Source of the DNA: Devosia ginsengisoli
Lineage (GTDB): Bacteria; Pseudomonadota; Alphaproteobacteria; Rhizobiales; Devosiaceae
Length of the DNA stretch: 64,000 bases
Assembly (NCBI RefSeq): GCF_024707105.1
Contig: NZ_JANQAJ010000005.1
Location: 310,001 to 374,000, forward strand
Direction: 5' to 3'
Part shown: positions 41,487-50,455 of the stretch, in pieces
Position numbering within the stretch: the stretch's first letter is position 1
How the letters are laid out: every line of letters begins with the position of its first letter
The notes under the pieces: generated by a model
Seen by the model: only the letters and a program-made list of their open reading frames with translations
Told to the model about the DNA's origin: nothing
Databases searched by the model: none
Position numbers and translations under genes: made by a program

Positions 41487-43292
41487 GTGCGAGGAGAAAT
41501 CCAGCGCCATTTCTGGCTGGCTTTGCTGGCCATGTTTGCCATTGCCGGCGTGGCCTTGGGCTTCTGGTGGCTCACCTATGTCAGGCAGATGGGCGAGCTG
41601 GAGCGGCAGGTGGGGGACCGCCTGACGCTCAACGTGCGCGCCGTCGAAAGCGAAATCGAACGGTTCCGCTACCTGTCCGGCGTCATCGGCCAGGATGGGC
41701 GCGTGGTCGACATGCTACAGCAACCGCAGGCCGCCGCCGTGGCGGAGACCAATGCCTATCTGCAGGCCGTGCGGGACATGTCGGGCGCCGACGAACTCTA
41801 CGTCCTCGACCTGTCGGGCGAGACGCTGGCCGCCAGCAACTGGAACGAACCAGGCAGTTTCGTGGGCCACAACTATGCCTTCCGCCCCTATTTCGAAAAC
41901 GCCATGGCGTCGGGCAGCGGCCGCTTCTATGCCGTTGGCGTGACCACAGGCAAGCCGGGCTACTTTCTCTCCAGCCGGATCGATGCCGCCAGCGGGCCGA
42001 TCGGCGTTGTCGTGGCCAAGGTCGACATGGCGCCTCTGGCGCTCGCCTGGGCGGCGGCCGGGGAGATGAGCGCCATTGCCGACGGGGATGGCATCGTCTT
42101 CCTGTCCGGCGATCCGGGCTGGATGTATCGACCGCTGCAGGCGCTGCCGGTCGATACCGTGGAATTGCTGAAAGTGCAGCGCCGCTATGACGGTATCGAC
42201 ATCGGCAGAGCGGCCCCACTGGCGCCGGCCGCCGATACCGGCGGGGCCAGCCTGATCCTCAATGCCGGGGAGCGCCACCTGCTCGGTCGCCGCACTGTCG
42301 AGCCCGATGGCTGGCAGGTGCTGTCGGCCCTGCCGCTCGAACCGATGGAGCGTGAGGCGCGGTTGATCGGCGGGCTGGCCGCTTCGGTCGCGGTGCTGGC
42401 TCTTGGCGCCCTGGTCTTTTTCAACCAGCGCCGCCAGATCATCCGACTCAAGCTCGACCAGAATGCCGTGCTGGAGCGCCGCGTTGCCGAGCGCACCAGG
42501 GCGCTGGCCCATGAGGTGGAAGAGCGGCGGCGGACGGAAATGGAACTGCGCGCCACCCAGGAAAACCTGATCCACGCCGCCAAGCTCGCCGCTTTGGGTC
42601 GCATGTCGGCGGCCATCGTGCATGAGGTCAGCCAGCCGCTCTCGGCGCTCGACAATACGCTGGCGGCGGCGGACCTGCATGCGCAGCGCGATGCGCGCGA
42701 CGAGGTGCATCGCAACCTGGGCAATGCGCGCAACCTGCTGCGGCGCATGCAGCGCACGGTCAAGCATTTGCGCACCTTCTCCTCCCGCCGCGATCCCGGT
42801 CCGCCCGAGGCGGTCAACCTGGCCGGGGTGATCGAGGCGGCGCTCGATATCGTGACGCCACAGGCGCGGAACGATGCCGTTCATATCGAAGCTGCCGTGG
42901 CGCCGGACCTGCCGCTGGTGGCCGGCAATGCGGTGCGGCTGGAACAGGTCTTCATCAACCTGCTGCTCAACGCCATCGAGGCCACTGCTTCGGCCGGGCA
43001 CAATCAGGTGCAGGTGTCGGCGCGCCGAGGCGAAGCGGGACTGACCGTGGAGGTCGGCGATACCGGCCCCGGCATTCCCGAAGGCGTGCGCGAGCGGCTG
43101 TTCGAGCCCTTCTTCACCACCAAGAGCACCGGCGAAAGCCTGGGGTTGGGCCTCTCCATCACGCGTACGCTGCTGGAGGAATTCGGCGGCAGCCTGCGCT
43201 TCGAGCCGCGCGCCGGCGGCGGCACCATTGTCAGCGTCGCCCTGCCGCTCTACCAGCCGCAGCCGGCGCGCAAAGTGGCGGAGGCGGTATGA
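41487..43292 (+). CDS. dctB: DctB-like sensor histidine kinase
   Basis: 601 aa. Membrane segment LALLAMFAIAGVALGFWWLT, a periplasmic double-PAS/dCache domain of about 270 residues (ELYVLDLSGETLAASNWNEP, FRPYFENAMASGSGRFYAVG), a second membrane segment IGGLAASVAVLALGALVFF, a coiled coil, HisKA with GRMSAAIVHEVSQPLSALDN (His in VHEVSQP), N box INLLLNAIEATA, and G boxes GDTGPGIPEG and SLGLGLSITRTLLEEFGG. Senses C4-dicarboxylates or a related organic acid outside and phosphorylates DctD, whose gene overlaps by 4 bp. The gene name is by architecture and context; the target here is a TAXI-TRAP importer rather than dctA. Confidence 0.88.
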   Translation: MRGEIQRHFWLALLAMFAIAGVALGFWWLTYVRQMGELERQVGDRLTLNVRAVESEIERFRYLSGVIGQDGRVVDMLQQPQAAAVAETNAYLQAVRDMSGADELYVLDLSGETLAASNWNEPGSFVGHNYAFRPYFENAMASGSGRFYAVGVTTGKPGYFLSSRIDAASGPIGVVVAKVDMAPLALAWAAAGEMSAIADGDGIVFLSGDPGWMYRPLQALPVDTVELLKVQRRYDGIDIGRAAPLAPAADTGGASLILNAGERHLLGRRTVEPDGWQVLSALPLEPMEREARLIGGLAASVAVLALGALVFFNQRRQIIRLKLDQNAVLERRVAERTRALAHEVEERRRTEMELRATQENLIHAAKLAALGRMSAAIVHEVSQPLSALDNTLAAADLHAQRDARDEVHRNLGNARNLLRRMQRTVKHLRTFSSRRDPGPPEAVNLAGVIEAALDIVTPQARNDAVHIEAAVAPDLPLVAGNAVRLEQVFINLLLNAIEATASAGHNQVQVSARRGEAGLTVEVGDTGPGIPEGVRERLFEPFFTTKSTGESLGLGLSITRTLLEEFGGSLRFEPRAGGGTIVSVALPLYQPQPARKVAEAV

Positions 43293-44623
43293 GCCGGGGC
43301 AGCATTGTCTTCATCGATGACGAGGCCGAGCTCTGCGCCGCCGCCGAGGCGTGGCTGGGCGTTTCCGGCTTCGCCGTCACCAGCTTCACCGCGCCGCAAC
43401 AGGCGCTGGATCGCGTCGAGCCGGGCAATGTCGATTGCGTCGTGACCGATGTGCGCATGCCGGGCCTGTCGGGTATTGACGTGCTGCGCCATTTCCGGGC
43501 GATGGCACCCGATCTGCCGGTGGTCCTGCTGACCGGGCATGGCGATGTTGCCCTGGCGGTAGGCGCCATGCGTGACGGCGCGCATGACTTCATCGAAAAG
43601 CCCTATGATGCCGACCATCTCGTCGCCGTGCTGGACCGGGCCACCGAGCGGCGGCGGCTGGGGCGCGAACTCCATCGCTTGCGGCAGGCGGCGGGTGGGG
43701 CAGAGCTCGAGGACCGGCTGGTCGGCCTCGCCCCCGATATGGACAGCCTGCGCCAATCCATCCTGCAACTCGCCGATATCGATGTCGATGTGCTGATCAA
43801 TGGCGAGACCGGCACCGGCAAGGAAGTGGTCGCGCGGGCGCTGCATGATTACGGCAGCCGTGCCAAGGGGCAGTTCGTCGCCATCAATTGCGCCGCCATT
43901 CCCGAAACCATCTTTGAAAGCGAGATGTTCGGCCATGCCAGTGGCGCCTTTACCGGCGCGGCCGGCGACCGCGTCGGCAAGCTCGACTTTGCCAGGGGCG
44001 GCACGGTGTTTCTCGACGAGATCGAATCCATGCCGCTGGCCTTGCAGGCCAAGGTGCTGCGCGCCATCCAGGAGCGCAGCATCGAGCCATTGGGCAGCAA
44101 TGCGTCCCGCCCGATCGATGTGCGTTTCATTGCCGCCACCAAGGTTGATCTCAAGGCCGAAAGCGAAGCCGGCCGCTTCCGGGCCGATCTCTATTTCCGC
44201 CTCGCCACGGTCGAACTCGCCATCCCGCCTTTGCGCCAGCGGCGCGAGGATGTGCCGCTGCTGTTCAACCTCTTCGCCGCCAATGCTGCGCGGCGCTTCA
44301 AGCTGCCCGAAGCGACCATCCCGCCGCTGCCGGCCGGGCTTGCCGCGTCGGATTGGCCGGGCAATGTGCGCGAACTCAAGGCCGTGGCCGAGCGCGCGGT
44401 GCTGGGCATGACGCGGCAGGGCGCAGTTCAGCAGAAGGCCCGGTCGCCCGAGACGCTGGCCGATCGTGTCGCCCGCTTCGAAGCCGCGGCCATCGAAGCA
44501 GCGCTGCAGGATGCCGGTGGCTCTACTGCCGAGGCGGCCGAACGGCTGGGCCTCGCCCGCCGCACGCTGAACGAGAAGATTGTCCGCTACGGGCTGCGCG
44601 CCACGGCCGAGCCTGTCCGGTAG
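43289..44623 (+). CDS. dctD: DctD-like sigma-54-dependent response regulator
   Basis: 444 aa. Receiver with phosphorylated Asp54 (VVTDVRMPGLSGIDVL), AAA+ domain with Walker A NGETGTGKEVVARALH, the sigma-54 contact loop FGHASGAFTGAAG (GAFTGA intact), Walker B GGTVFLDEIESMP and R fingers (GRFRADLYFRL), then a Fis-type helix-turn-helix (AGGSTAEAAERLGLARRTLN). It should bind palindromic upstream sites and start sigma-54 transcription; two such sites and a -24/-12 promoter lie directly downstream. Confidence 0.92.
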   Translation: MSRGSIVFIDDEAELCAAAEAWLGVSGFAVTSFTAPQQALDRVEPGNVDCVVTDVRMPGLSGIDVLRHFRAMAPDLPVVLLTGHGDVALAVGAMRDGAHDFIEKPYDADHLVAVLDRATERRRLGRELHRLRQAAGGAELEDRLVGLAPDMDSLRQSILQLADIDVDVLINGETGTGKEVVARALHDYGSRAKGQFVAINCAAIPETIFESEMFGHASGAFTGAAGDRVGKLDFARGGTVFLDEIESMPLALQAKVLRAIQERSIEPLGSNASRPIDVRFIAATKVDLKAESEAGRFRADLYFRLATVELAIPPLRQRREDVPLLFNLFAANAARRFKLPEATIPPLPAGLAASDWPGNVRELKAVAERAVLGMTRQGAVQQKARSPETLADRVARFEAAAIEAALQDAGGSTAEAAERLGLARRTLNEKIVRYGLRATAEPVR

Positions 44624-44669
44624 CTGGCGGAAATCCGCCAGCGCTCCGGTTTTTCGAGCGGAATGCCGC
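44624..44669. promoter_or_regulatory. Tandem palindromes, putative DctD upstream activating sites
   Basis: CTGGCGGA-AA-TCCGCCAG (44624-44641) contains GCGGAAATCCGC; a second GCGG-AATG-CCGC follows at 44658-44669. The two cores are 31 bp apart, about three helical turns, so dimers would sit on the same face. They lie 56-98 bp before the -24 element of the TAXI gene. The first starts right at the dctD stop and could also work as a hairpin. Confidence 0.6.
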
Positions 44670-44724
44670 CAAATTCACCAGCGTGTTGGTCCACCAGGCG
44701 CCTGAATTCCGGCGTCTGGCACGT

Positions 44725-44740
44725 TGGCATGGCGGTTGCA
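44725..44740 (+). promoter_or_regulatory. Sigma-54 (-24/-12) promoter of the TAXI-TRAP operon
   Basis: TGGCATGGCGGTTGCA fits TGGCAY-N5-TTGCA with the exact GG/GC spacing, 74 bp before the TAXI gene ATG and just after the sigma-54 activator gene. Confidence 0.75.
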
Positions 44741-44813
44741 AGGACATGGCCGATCCCGTCGCGTGGAGGCGGCGGGGCATTGTTGCAGAACATGTTCAGG
44801 GAGGACTTTTCGC

Positions 44814-45773
44814 ATGTCACTTCTTCTTACCCGCGGCGTCGCGGGTCTTGCCGCCGGCGCGCTGCTGGCCGTCAGCGGCAGCGCCGCTGTCAACGCGCAG
44901 GAATTCATCAACATCCTGACCGGCGGCACCTCCGGCGTCTATTACCCGCTCGGCGTTGCCCTGTCGGAAATCTATGCCGAGGAAATCGACGGCGCCCGCA
45001 CCCAGGTGCAGGCCACCAAGGCTTCGGTCGAAAACTTGAACCTCTTGCAGCAGGGCAAGGGTGAACTCGCCTTCGCCCTCGGCGATTCCGTGCAGGCGGG
45101 CTGGGATGGCGTGGAGGAAGCCGGCTTCCCCGCGCCACTGACCGAGCTGCGCGCCATCGCGGCGATCTATCCCAACTACGTGCAGATCGTGGCCAGTGCC
45201 GAAAGCGGCATCACCACGCTCGAAGAACTGAAGGGTCGTTCGATCTCGGTCGGCGCCCCGGCCTCGGGCACCGAACTCAATGCCCGTGCCATCTTCGCCG
45301 CCGCCGGCATGAGCTATGACGATATGGGCAAGGTCGAATACCTGCCCTATGCGGAATCCGCCGAACTCATCAAGAACCGCCAGCTCGACTCGACCCTGCA
45401 GTCTTCCGGCCTCGGCGTCGCCTTCATCAAGGACCTGTCGGCGACCATGGATATCAACATCGTCGCCATCCCGGCCGAGACGGTCGAGAGCATCGGTGCA
45501 CCCTATGTCGCTTCGATCATTCCCGCCGGCACCTATGACGGCCAGGACGCCGACGTCCCCACCGCCGCCATCGGCAATATCCTGGTCACCCATGCCGGCG
45601 TCAGCGACGAAACGGCCTACCAGATGACCAAGCTGCTGTTCGAAAATCTCGAGCGGCTGAAGGCCTCGCACTCGGCCGCCGCTGCCATCGATCCGGCCAA
45701 GGCCCTCGAAGGCCTGTCGATCCCGCTGCATCCAGGCGCCGAGCGCTACTACAAGGAAGCGGGCCTGCTCTAG
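44814..45773 (+). CDS. TAXI family TRAP transporter substrate-binding protein
   Basis: 319 aa from ATG 44814 (GGGAGGA eight bases upstream); the track start at 44724 is out of place. Signal peptide MSLLLTRGVAGLAAGALLAV with cleavage near VNAQ. TAXI hallmarks: FINILTGGTSGVYYPLGVAL, VQATKASVENLNLLQQGKGE, LAFALGDSV, LKGRSISVGAPASGTELNAR, and IPLHPGAERYYKEAGLL at the end. Ligands of such proteins are often glutamate or 2-oxoglutarate; the DctBD pair suggests a dicarboxylate. Expressed from the sigma-54 promoter. Confidence 0.93.
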   Translation: MSLLLTRGVAGLAAGALLAVSGSAAVNAQEFINILTGGTSGVYYPLGVALSEIYAEEIDGARTQVQATKASVENLNLLQQGKGELAFALGDSVQAGWDGVEEAGFPAPLTELRAIAAIYPNYVQIVASAESGITTLEELKGRSISVGAPASGTELNARAIFAAAGMSYDDMGKVEYLPYAESAELIKNRQLDSTLQSSGLGVAFIKDLSATMDINIVAIPAETVESIGAPYVASIIPAGTYDGQDADVPTAAIGNILVTHAGVSDETAYQMTKLLFENLERLKASHSAAAAIDPAKALEGLSIPLHPGAERYYKEAGLL

Positions 45774-45781
45774 GTTCCGAT

Positions 45782-45808
45782 GCGTCCGGGGCCCGGGGCT
45801 CCGGACGC
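45782..45808. other. Intercistronic hairpin after the TAXI binding-protein gene
   Basis: Arms GCGTCCGG and CCGGACGC, 11-base G/C loop, 8 bp after the stop codon. No T-run; mRNA-stabilising role inferred. Confidence 0.55.
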
Positions 45809-45841
45809 GCCCTATCAGCCGAGTCCTGGGGAGGAAACTCG

Positions 45842-47943
45842 ATGACGACAGTTCCGCCGACCACCATGGTGCCCGACAGCGCCGAAGAAGCCGTGGAGGG
45901 CCTGCCGCCGGGCTTCGGCCCGGGCCTCATGGGCCACATCGCCTTCGGCATCGCCGTAGCCTTCACACTGTTCCAGCTATGGACGGCCGCCTATGGCACG
46001 CTGCCCAGCCAGGTGGTGCGCGCCATGCATGTCGGCTTCCTGCTGCTGCTCGGCTTCGGGCTGATCGGCAACCTGGTGGCCAAGACGGTCTGGAGCCGCA
46101 TTTTCTTCTGGACCCTGGCCGTGCTCGGTTTCCTCACCGGGATCTACAACTGGGTATTCTATGCCGACCTGCTCAAGCGCAGCAGCTTCCTGACACCACT
46201 CGACCTGGTAGCGGGCAGTGTTGTCGTCGTGCTGGTCTTCGAGGCGGCGCGGCGCCTGATGGGGCTGCCGCTGGCCATCATTTCCGGCATTTTCCTCGCC
46301 TACTGCTTCTTCGGCCAATACATGCCCGGCCCGTTCGTGCATCGTGGCTATGACTTCGCGCAGATCGTCGAGCATTTCGGCTTCGGCACGGAAGGCATTT
46401 ACGGCACGCCGGTCTATGTTTCCTCGGCCTATATTTTTATCTTCGTGGTCTTTGCCGCCTTCCTCGAACGCGCCGGCATGATCCGCCTGTTCAACGATTT
46501 CGCGCTGGGCATGGTCGGCGGCTGGCGCGGCGGGCCGGCCCAGGTCTGCACATTGTCCTCGGCGCTGATGGGCACCATTTCGGGCTCCGGCATCGCCAAT
46601 GTGGTGGCGAGCGGCCAGTTCACCATTCCGCTGATGAAGCGTTTCGGCTTCCGCTCCGCCTTTGCCGGCGGGGTCGAGGCAACCTCCTCCATGGGTGGCC
46701 AGATCATGCCGCCGATCATGGGGGCGGTGGCCTTTATCATGGCCGAGACGCTCGACGTGCCCTACAGCACCATCGTCATCGCCGCGCTAATCCCCGCCAT
46801 GCTCTATTTTGCCACCTGCTTCTGGGTGGTCCACCTCGAGGCCGGCAAGGCCGGGCTGCGCGGCATGAGCAAGGCCGAATTGCCCAATCCCTGGCATGCC
46901 GTGCGCGATCACTGGCCGCTGGTGCTGCCATTGGCGGCTCTGGTCTACCTGCTGTTTGCCGGCTACACGCCGATCTTCGCCGGCACGATGGGCCTGGCCC
47001 TGGTCGTGGTGCTGATCCTGGGCACGCCGCTGGCCGCCGCCATCGGGCCGCGCGTGTTCCGCTATGTGTTCTGGATTGCGCTGGGCCTGGCCTCGGCCGC
47101 CTTCCTGCGCTTTGGCGTCAACCTGCTGATGATCGTCATCGCGGCATTGGTGCTGGCCTGTGTCTTCGTCAATGGCGGGCGCGAGACCCTGCTCATCGTG
47201 CGCGACTCCCTGGCCGAGGAGCCCGCAATGCGCTGCCGGTCGGCGTTGCCTGCGCTGTCGTCGGCATCGTCATCGGCACGCTGACCCTGACCGGCATCGC
47301 CTCGACCTTCATCGGCGCCATCATCGCCATCGGCGAGAATAACCTGTTCCTGTCGCTGGTGCTGACCATGTGCACCTGCCTTGTGCTGGGCATGGGCATT
47401 CCCACCATTCCCAACTATATCATCACCTCGTCACTGGCCGGGCCGGCTTTGCTGGAACTGGGCGTGCCGCTGCTGGTCAGCCATATGTTCGTCTTCTATT
47501 TCGGCATCATGGCGGACCTGACCCCGCCCGTGGCCTTGGCCTGTTTCGCGGCGGCCCCCATGGCCAAGACGTCGGGGCTCAAGATCTCCATCCAGGCCAC
47601 CAAGCTGGCTGCCGCTGGCTTCATCGTGCCCTTCATGGCGGTCTATACGCCGTCGCTGATGTTGCAGGATGGCGGAGCCATCGCCGCCCAGTTCGGCTAT
47701 CCGGTGGAAGTCGTCTACATCGTCTTCAAGACGGTGCTGGCCATTGGCCTGCTGGGCGTGGCCGTAGTCGGCTATCTCTTCGGGCCGGCCAACTGGCTCG
47801 AGCGTATCGCGGCCTTTGCCATTGGCGTTCTGCTGATGCTGGCTTTGCCGCTGACCGACGAGGCCGGCTTCGTGCTTGCGCTATTGCTGATCGGCCAGCA
47901 CTGGTGGCGCATGCGGCGGCCCGCTTTGGGGGCGGCGTCCTGA
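45842..47943 (+). CDS. TRAP fused permease (TAXI type), interrupted by a -1 frameshift
   Basis: A fused small-plus-large TRAP permease of about 700 aa if read through. The frame runs from ATG 45842 (AGTCCTGGGGAGGAAACTCG upstream) to about 47218, then the matching sequence continues in the -1 frame: RDSLAE, then GARNALPVGVACAVVGIVIG. One G appears missing in GCCGAGGAGCCC (47216-47221). Left frame: SALMGTISGSGIANVVASGQ, FTIPLMKRFGFRSAFAGGVE, ATSSMGGQIMPPIMGAVAFI; right frame: CTCLVLGMGIPTIPNYIITS, YFGIMADLTPPVALACFAAA. Both halves are complete for the family, so it is either a sequence error or a very recent mutation. As given, the product would stop at 47284 after 480 aa. Confidence 0.88.
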
Positions 47944-48311
47944 TGTTGTGCATCGCAGCGGCCGGCGTGGTGACCGCGCTGGCCGCGACCAGCTTCACCC
48001 TGAGCTGGACCCACTCGGTGGAACACACCCAATGGCGGGAAAGCTGGGTGATAGAGGAGAACCGGCTGCAACTGGTGGAAGCCAGCGTGGAAGGGTCAGG
48101 GGCGGGCATTGCCGTCCCGCCCGACGCGACATGGGCCGATGGGCGCTGGACCTACACGCCCGACCTGCCACCGCTGTCCAACCTGAACCTGGCCGCGTCA
48201 GGCATGACCCCCAGCCCATGGACCCTGTGCACACCAGGCAACGAATGCCTGACGCTGGGCGCCGAGCCGGCCGCCACCATAAGGCTCTGGGCCGCCGAAA
48301 CCTGCGACTGA
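47943..48311 (+). CDS. DUF1850 domain protein
   Basis: 122 aa from ATG 47943, overlapping the permease stop by one base (TGATG); the track start at 47370 reads another frame of the permease. N-terminal hydrophobic LCIAAAGVVTALAATSFTLS and FTLSWTHSVEHTQWRESWVI, the usual DUF1850 start, with ASVEGSGAGIAVPPDATWAD and a C-terminal CTPGNECLTL. DUF1850 genes commonly follow TAXI-TRAP permeases; their function is unknown, possibly an accessory exported factor. Two late cysteine pairs (CTPGNEC and ETCD) are notable. Confidence 0.85.
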   Translation: MLCIAAAGVVTALAATSFTLSWTHSVEHTQWRESWVIEENRLQLVEASVEGSGAGIAVPPDATWADGRWTYTPDLPPLSNLNLAASGMTPSPWTLCTPGNECLTLGAEPAATIRLWAAETCD

Positions 48312-48341
48312 TGCCATAGCTACACAATGATCGGGAAATTT

Positions 48342-48415
48342 TGGAGCGGGTGAAGGGAATCGAACCCTCGTCGTAAGCTTGGGAAGCTTCTGCTCTACCA
48401 TTGAGCTACACCCGC
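48342..48415 (-). tRNA. tRNA-Gly (anticodon CCC)
   Basis: 74 nt on the minus strand including an encoded CCA: acceptor GCGGGTG/CACCCGC, D arm GCTCAATGGTAGAGC, anticodon loop TTCCCAA, T loop GGTTCGATTCC. The anticodon stem is GAAGC/GCTTA with an outer G-A mismatch. Reads GGG. Confidence 0.92.
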
Positions 48416-48519
48416 GACCGGCCACTAGATGCGTGAAATCCTTCGAGGCGTCAAGGCATGGCGATTAACAGTCGCATAACTGCTGTCGCCCTATGCTTCC
48501 GGCAAATCCGGGGGCGGAT

Positions 48520-49567
48520 ATGCGCGTATTGATTGTTGACGACAGCCGGTCGAGCCTTGCCATGATCGGCACGATCATCAAGGCGGCGACCAATGCGGAT
48601 ATCGACTCCTGCCTGTCGCCGCGCGAAGCGCTCGAGCGCAGCGAGACTACACAATACGATCTGGTCCTGGTCGACCACATCATGCCCGAAATGGACGGCG
48701 TGCAATTCACCAGCGCTTTGCGGGCGCGCGAGGCCTACCGGCTGGTGCCCATCATCATGGTCACCTCGGACATGGACCGCAACACGCGCATCGAGGCGAT
48801 CAGGGCCGGCGCGACCGATTTCGTCAACAAGCCGTTCGACCCTACCGAATTGCAGGCGCGCGTCGCCAACCTGCTGACCCTGCGCACTGCCCAGGTCGAA
48901 CTGGCCGACCGCGCCAACTGGCTGGCGCGCGAGGTCGAGCTGGCCACGGCGCACCTTGTTGGCGCGCGAGGAAGAAATCATCTGGCGGCTGGCCCGCGCC
49001 ATCGAATATCGCGACGGCGACACCGGCGAGCATGTCTCGCGCGTGGCCCAGATCAGCCAGCTCATCGCCAGTGGTATCGGGCTCAGCCCGCAACGCTGCC
49101 GCATGATCTATCTGGCGGCGCCCCTGCACGATATCGGCAAGATCGGCATTGCCGATGCCATATTGGGCAAGCCCGGCAAGCTGACGCCGGAAGAGTTCAG
49201 CATCATGCGCGAGCATGTGACTATCGGCGCCCGCATTCTCGAAAACGGTTCGTCCGAACTGATCCGCACCGCCGAACTGATCGCCCAGAGCCATCACGAG
49301 CGCTGGGACGGCGCGGGTTATCCCGACAGGCTGTCGGGCACCGACATTCCGATCGAAGCCCGCGTCGTCGCCATTGCCGACGTCTTCGACGCCCTGTGCT
49401 CGGAACGGCCCTACAAGGCGGCCTGGCCCATCGACAAGGCTTATGCCGAAATCGTCGCCTGCAGCGGCACGCATTTCGACCCAGCCTGCGTTGCCGCCTT
49501 CTGCGCCAAGTGGCCCGAGATCGAAGCCATCATGGGTGGCACGCAGGCCGAGGCCGTCGGCCTCTAG
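48520..49567 (+). CDS. RpfG-like response regulator with HD-GYP domain, frameshifted
   Basis: Receiver domain from ATG 48520: [20 protein letters not shown], phosphorylated Asp in LVLVDHIMPEMDGVQF, then a linker ANWLAREVELATAHL. The HD-GYP domain continues in the +1 frame: LAREEEIIWRLARAIEYRDG, AAPLHDIGKIGIADAILGKP (HD), and SHHERWDGAGYPDRLSGTDI (GYP). One extra T in CACCTTGTTGG (48955-48959) accounts for the shift; without it the protein is 348 aa. HD-GYP enzymes degrade cyclic di-GMP, and receivers of this type link signals to motility. Its position beside the chemotaxis operon fits. As given, the receiver frame continues in a nonsense reading to 49731. Confidence 0.88.
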
Positions 49568-50086
49568 GCGTTCAGCTCCGTCATTGCCATCGCGACCCGA
49601 CGCCTGCAGGCAGTGCTGCGCTACGTGCGTCAGTTGGTGATGACGAATGGGGGGCAGTCGCGAGTTCTCGGTTGGGCAGAAACAGCCATACAAGAACAGC
49701 GGCCCGGATCACGCCGTTCCGCGCGGCATGATACTGCGCAATATTGCAAGTATTACTTGAATCGAGATTCACATCCGACTCACCGCGCTGAATCGAAGAC
49801 TCATGACACCAGAGTCATGATTCACTGGATTCACTGATCAGGCTTCCATGACTCTGAATCAAGAGAGCAATACTTATTTGCCAATCGAAATAAAGATTTG
49901 ATTGGCGAAAGTAGGCTAAAGTAAGACAGCTTTAATCAACTGCGCTTACCTTCTGTAATGCATCGGATGGGAATACGATGCGTGTAGTCGAAGTCAACGG
50001 AAACGTAAGATCACGCCTTAAGAAACTGGTAATATGACTGGTTTCCCGCGGCCGTGATCCCCATCCCCGCGGTATAAAGTCATGTA
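49568..50086. promoter_or_regulatory. Non-coding control region before the chemotaxis operon
   Basis: 519 bp without a convincing gene. It is more A/T-rich than the neighbours. Contents: the GANTC cluster (49759-49860), an inverted repeat GCCAATC-N13-GATTGGC (49880-49906), a weak CtrA-like TTAA-N7-GTAA (50018-50032), and a 13-codon mini-ORF from ATG 50082 whose stop overlaps the alternative GTG start of the STAS gene. Confidence 0.6.
49759..49860. promoter_or_regulatory. Cluster of ten GANTC (CcrM) sites
   Basis: GANTC begins at 49759, 49766, 49777, 49790, 49798, 49812, 49819, 49828, 49850 and 49856. That is ten in 102 bp, against roughly 0.4 expected if bases were random. Spacings are irregular (6-22 bp). 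Parts also fold, such as GAATC-GA-GATTC and ATGAC-ACCAGA-GTCAT. Confidence 0.8.
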
Positions 50087-50455
50087 TTGCTTCCTGTGCT
50101 CCACGACTCGGTCATTGCCGTGACCAGAGGTAGTGTCCACGTCGTCAAAATTTCCGGTGATGCCGGATTGCGCGCAGCGCAGGATATAGCCGCGTCGCTA
50201 AGCGAGGCGCTTGCCGGCCATGACAAGGTTGCCATCGCCACCGAGGCGATATCAGGCGCCGATATCACCACCATTCAGCTTCTGCTGGCCGCCCGCAAAC
50301 AGGCTCTGGCCTCTGGAAAGTCGCTGTCGCTTGCGGCGCCGCCGACCGGCGTGCTGCGCGATCTGCTGATCCAGAGCGGGTGTCTCTCTGCCGATGGCCG
50401 ACCGCTTACGCAAGACGGCGACTTCTGGACACCAGCCAAGGGCAAGGCAGCATGA
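50087..50455 (+). CDS. STAS domain protein of the chemotaxis operon
   Basis: 122 aa from TTG 50087, or 111 aa from GTG 50120, which overlaps the stop of a mini-ORF; neither has a strong ribosome site. The STAS pattern is visible: VHVVKISGDAGLRAAQDIAA, SLSEALAGHDKVAIATEAIS, GADITTIQLLLAARKQALAS, GKSLSLAAPPTGVLRDLLIQ. STAS proteins at the head of che operons are common in Hyphomicrobiales; a role in signal tuning is inferred. In the usual phosphorylated position (before the ITT stretch) it has GADITT rather than the DSSG of anti-sigma antagonists. cheY overlaps by 4 bp. Confidence 0.8.
   Translation: MLPVLHDSVIAVTRGSVHVVKISGDAGLRAAQDIAASLSEALAGHDKVAIATEAISGADITTIQLLLAARKQALASGKSLSLAAPPTGVLRDLLIQSGCLSADGRPLTQDGDFWTPAKGKAA

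Noticed and set aside
44624-44660. Palindrome after dctD as a plain terminator
   Set aside because: Not excluded, but there is no clean T-tract following the stem and a second matching palindrome sits 31 bp on, so activating sites fit better.
47216-47240. Programmed ribosomal frameshift in the TRAP permease
   Set aside because: No slippery heptamer or downstream structure characteristic of -1 shifting is visible; a one-base deletion is simpler.
48956-49567. HD-GYP domain as a separate gene starting at TTG 48956
   Set aside because: No ribosome site, and the linker AHL-LAREEEII is continuous with the receiver protein once one base is removed.
49759-49860. CRISPR array or tandem repeat
   Set aside because: GANTC spacings are irregular and there is no longer repeated unit or regular spacer.
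49568-50086. A replication origin suggested by A/T content and GANTC sites
   Set aside because: I found no convincing DnaA boxes, iteron set or rep/dnaA gene nearby.
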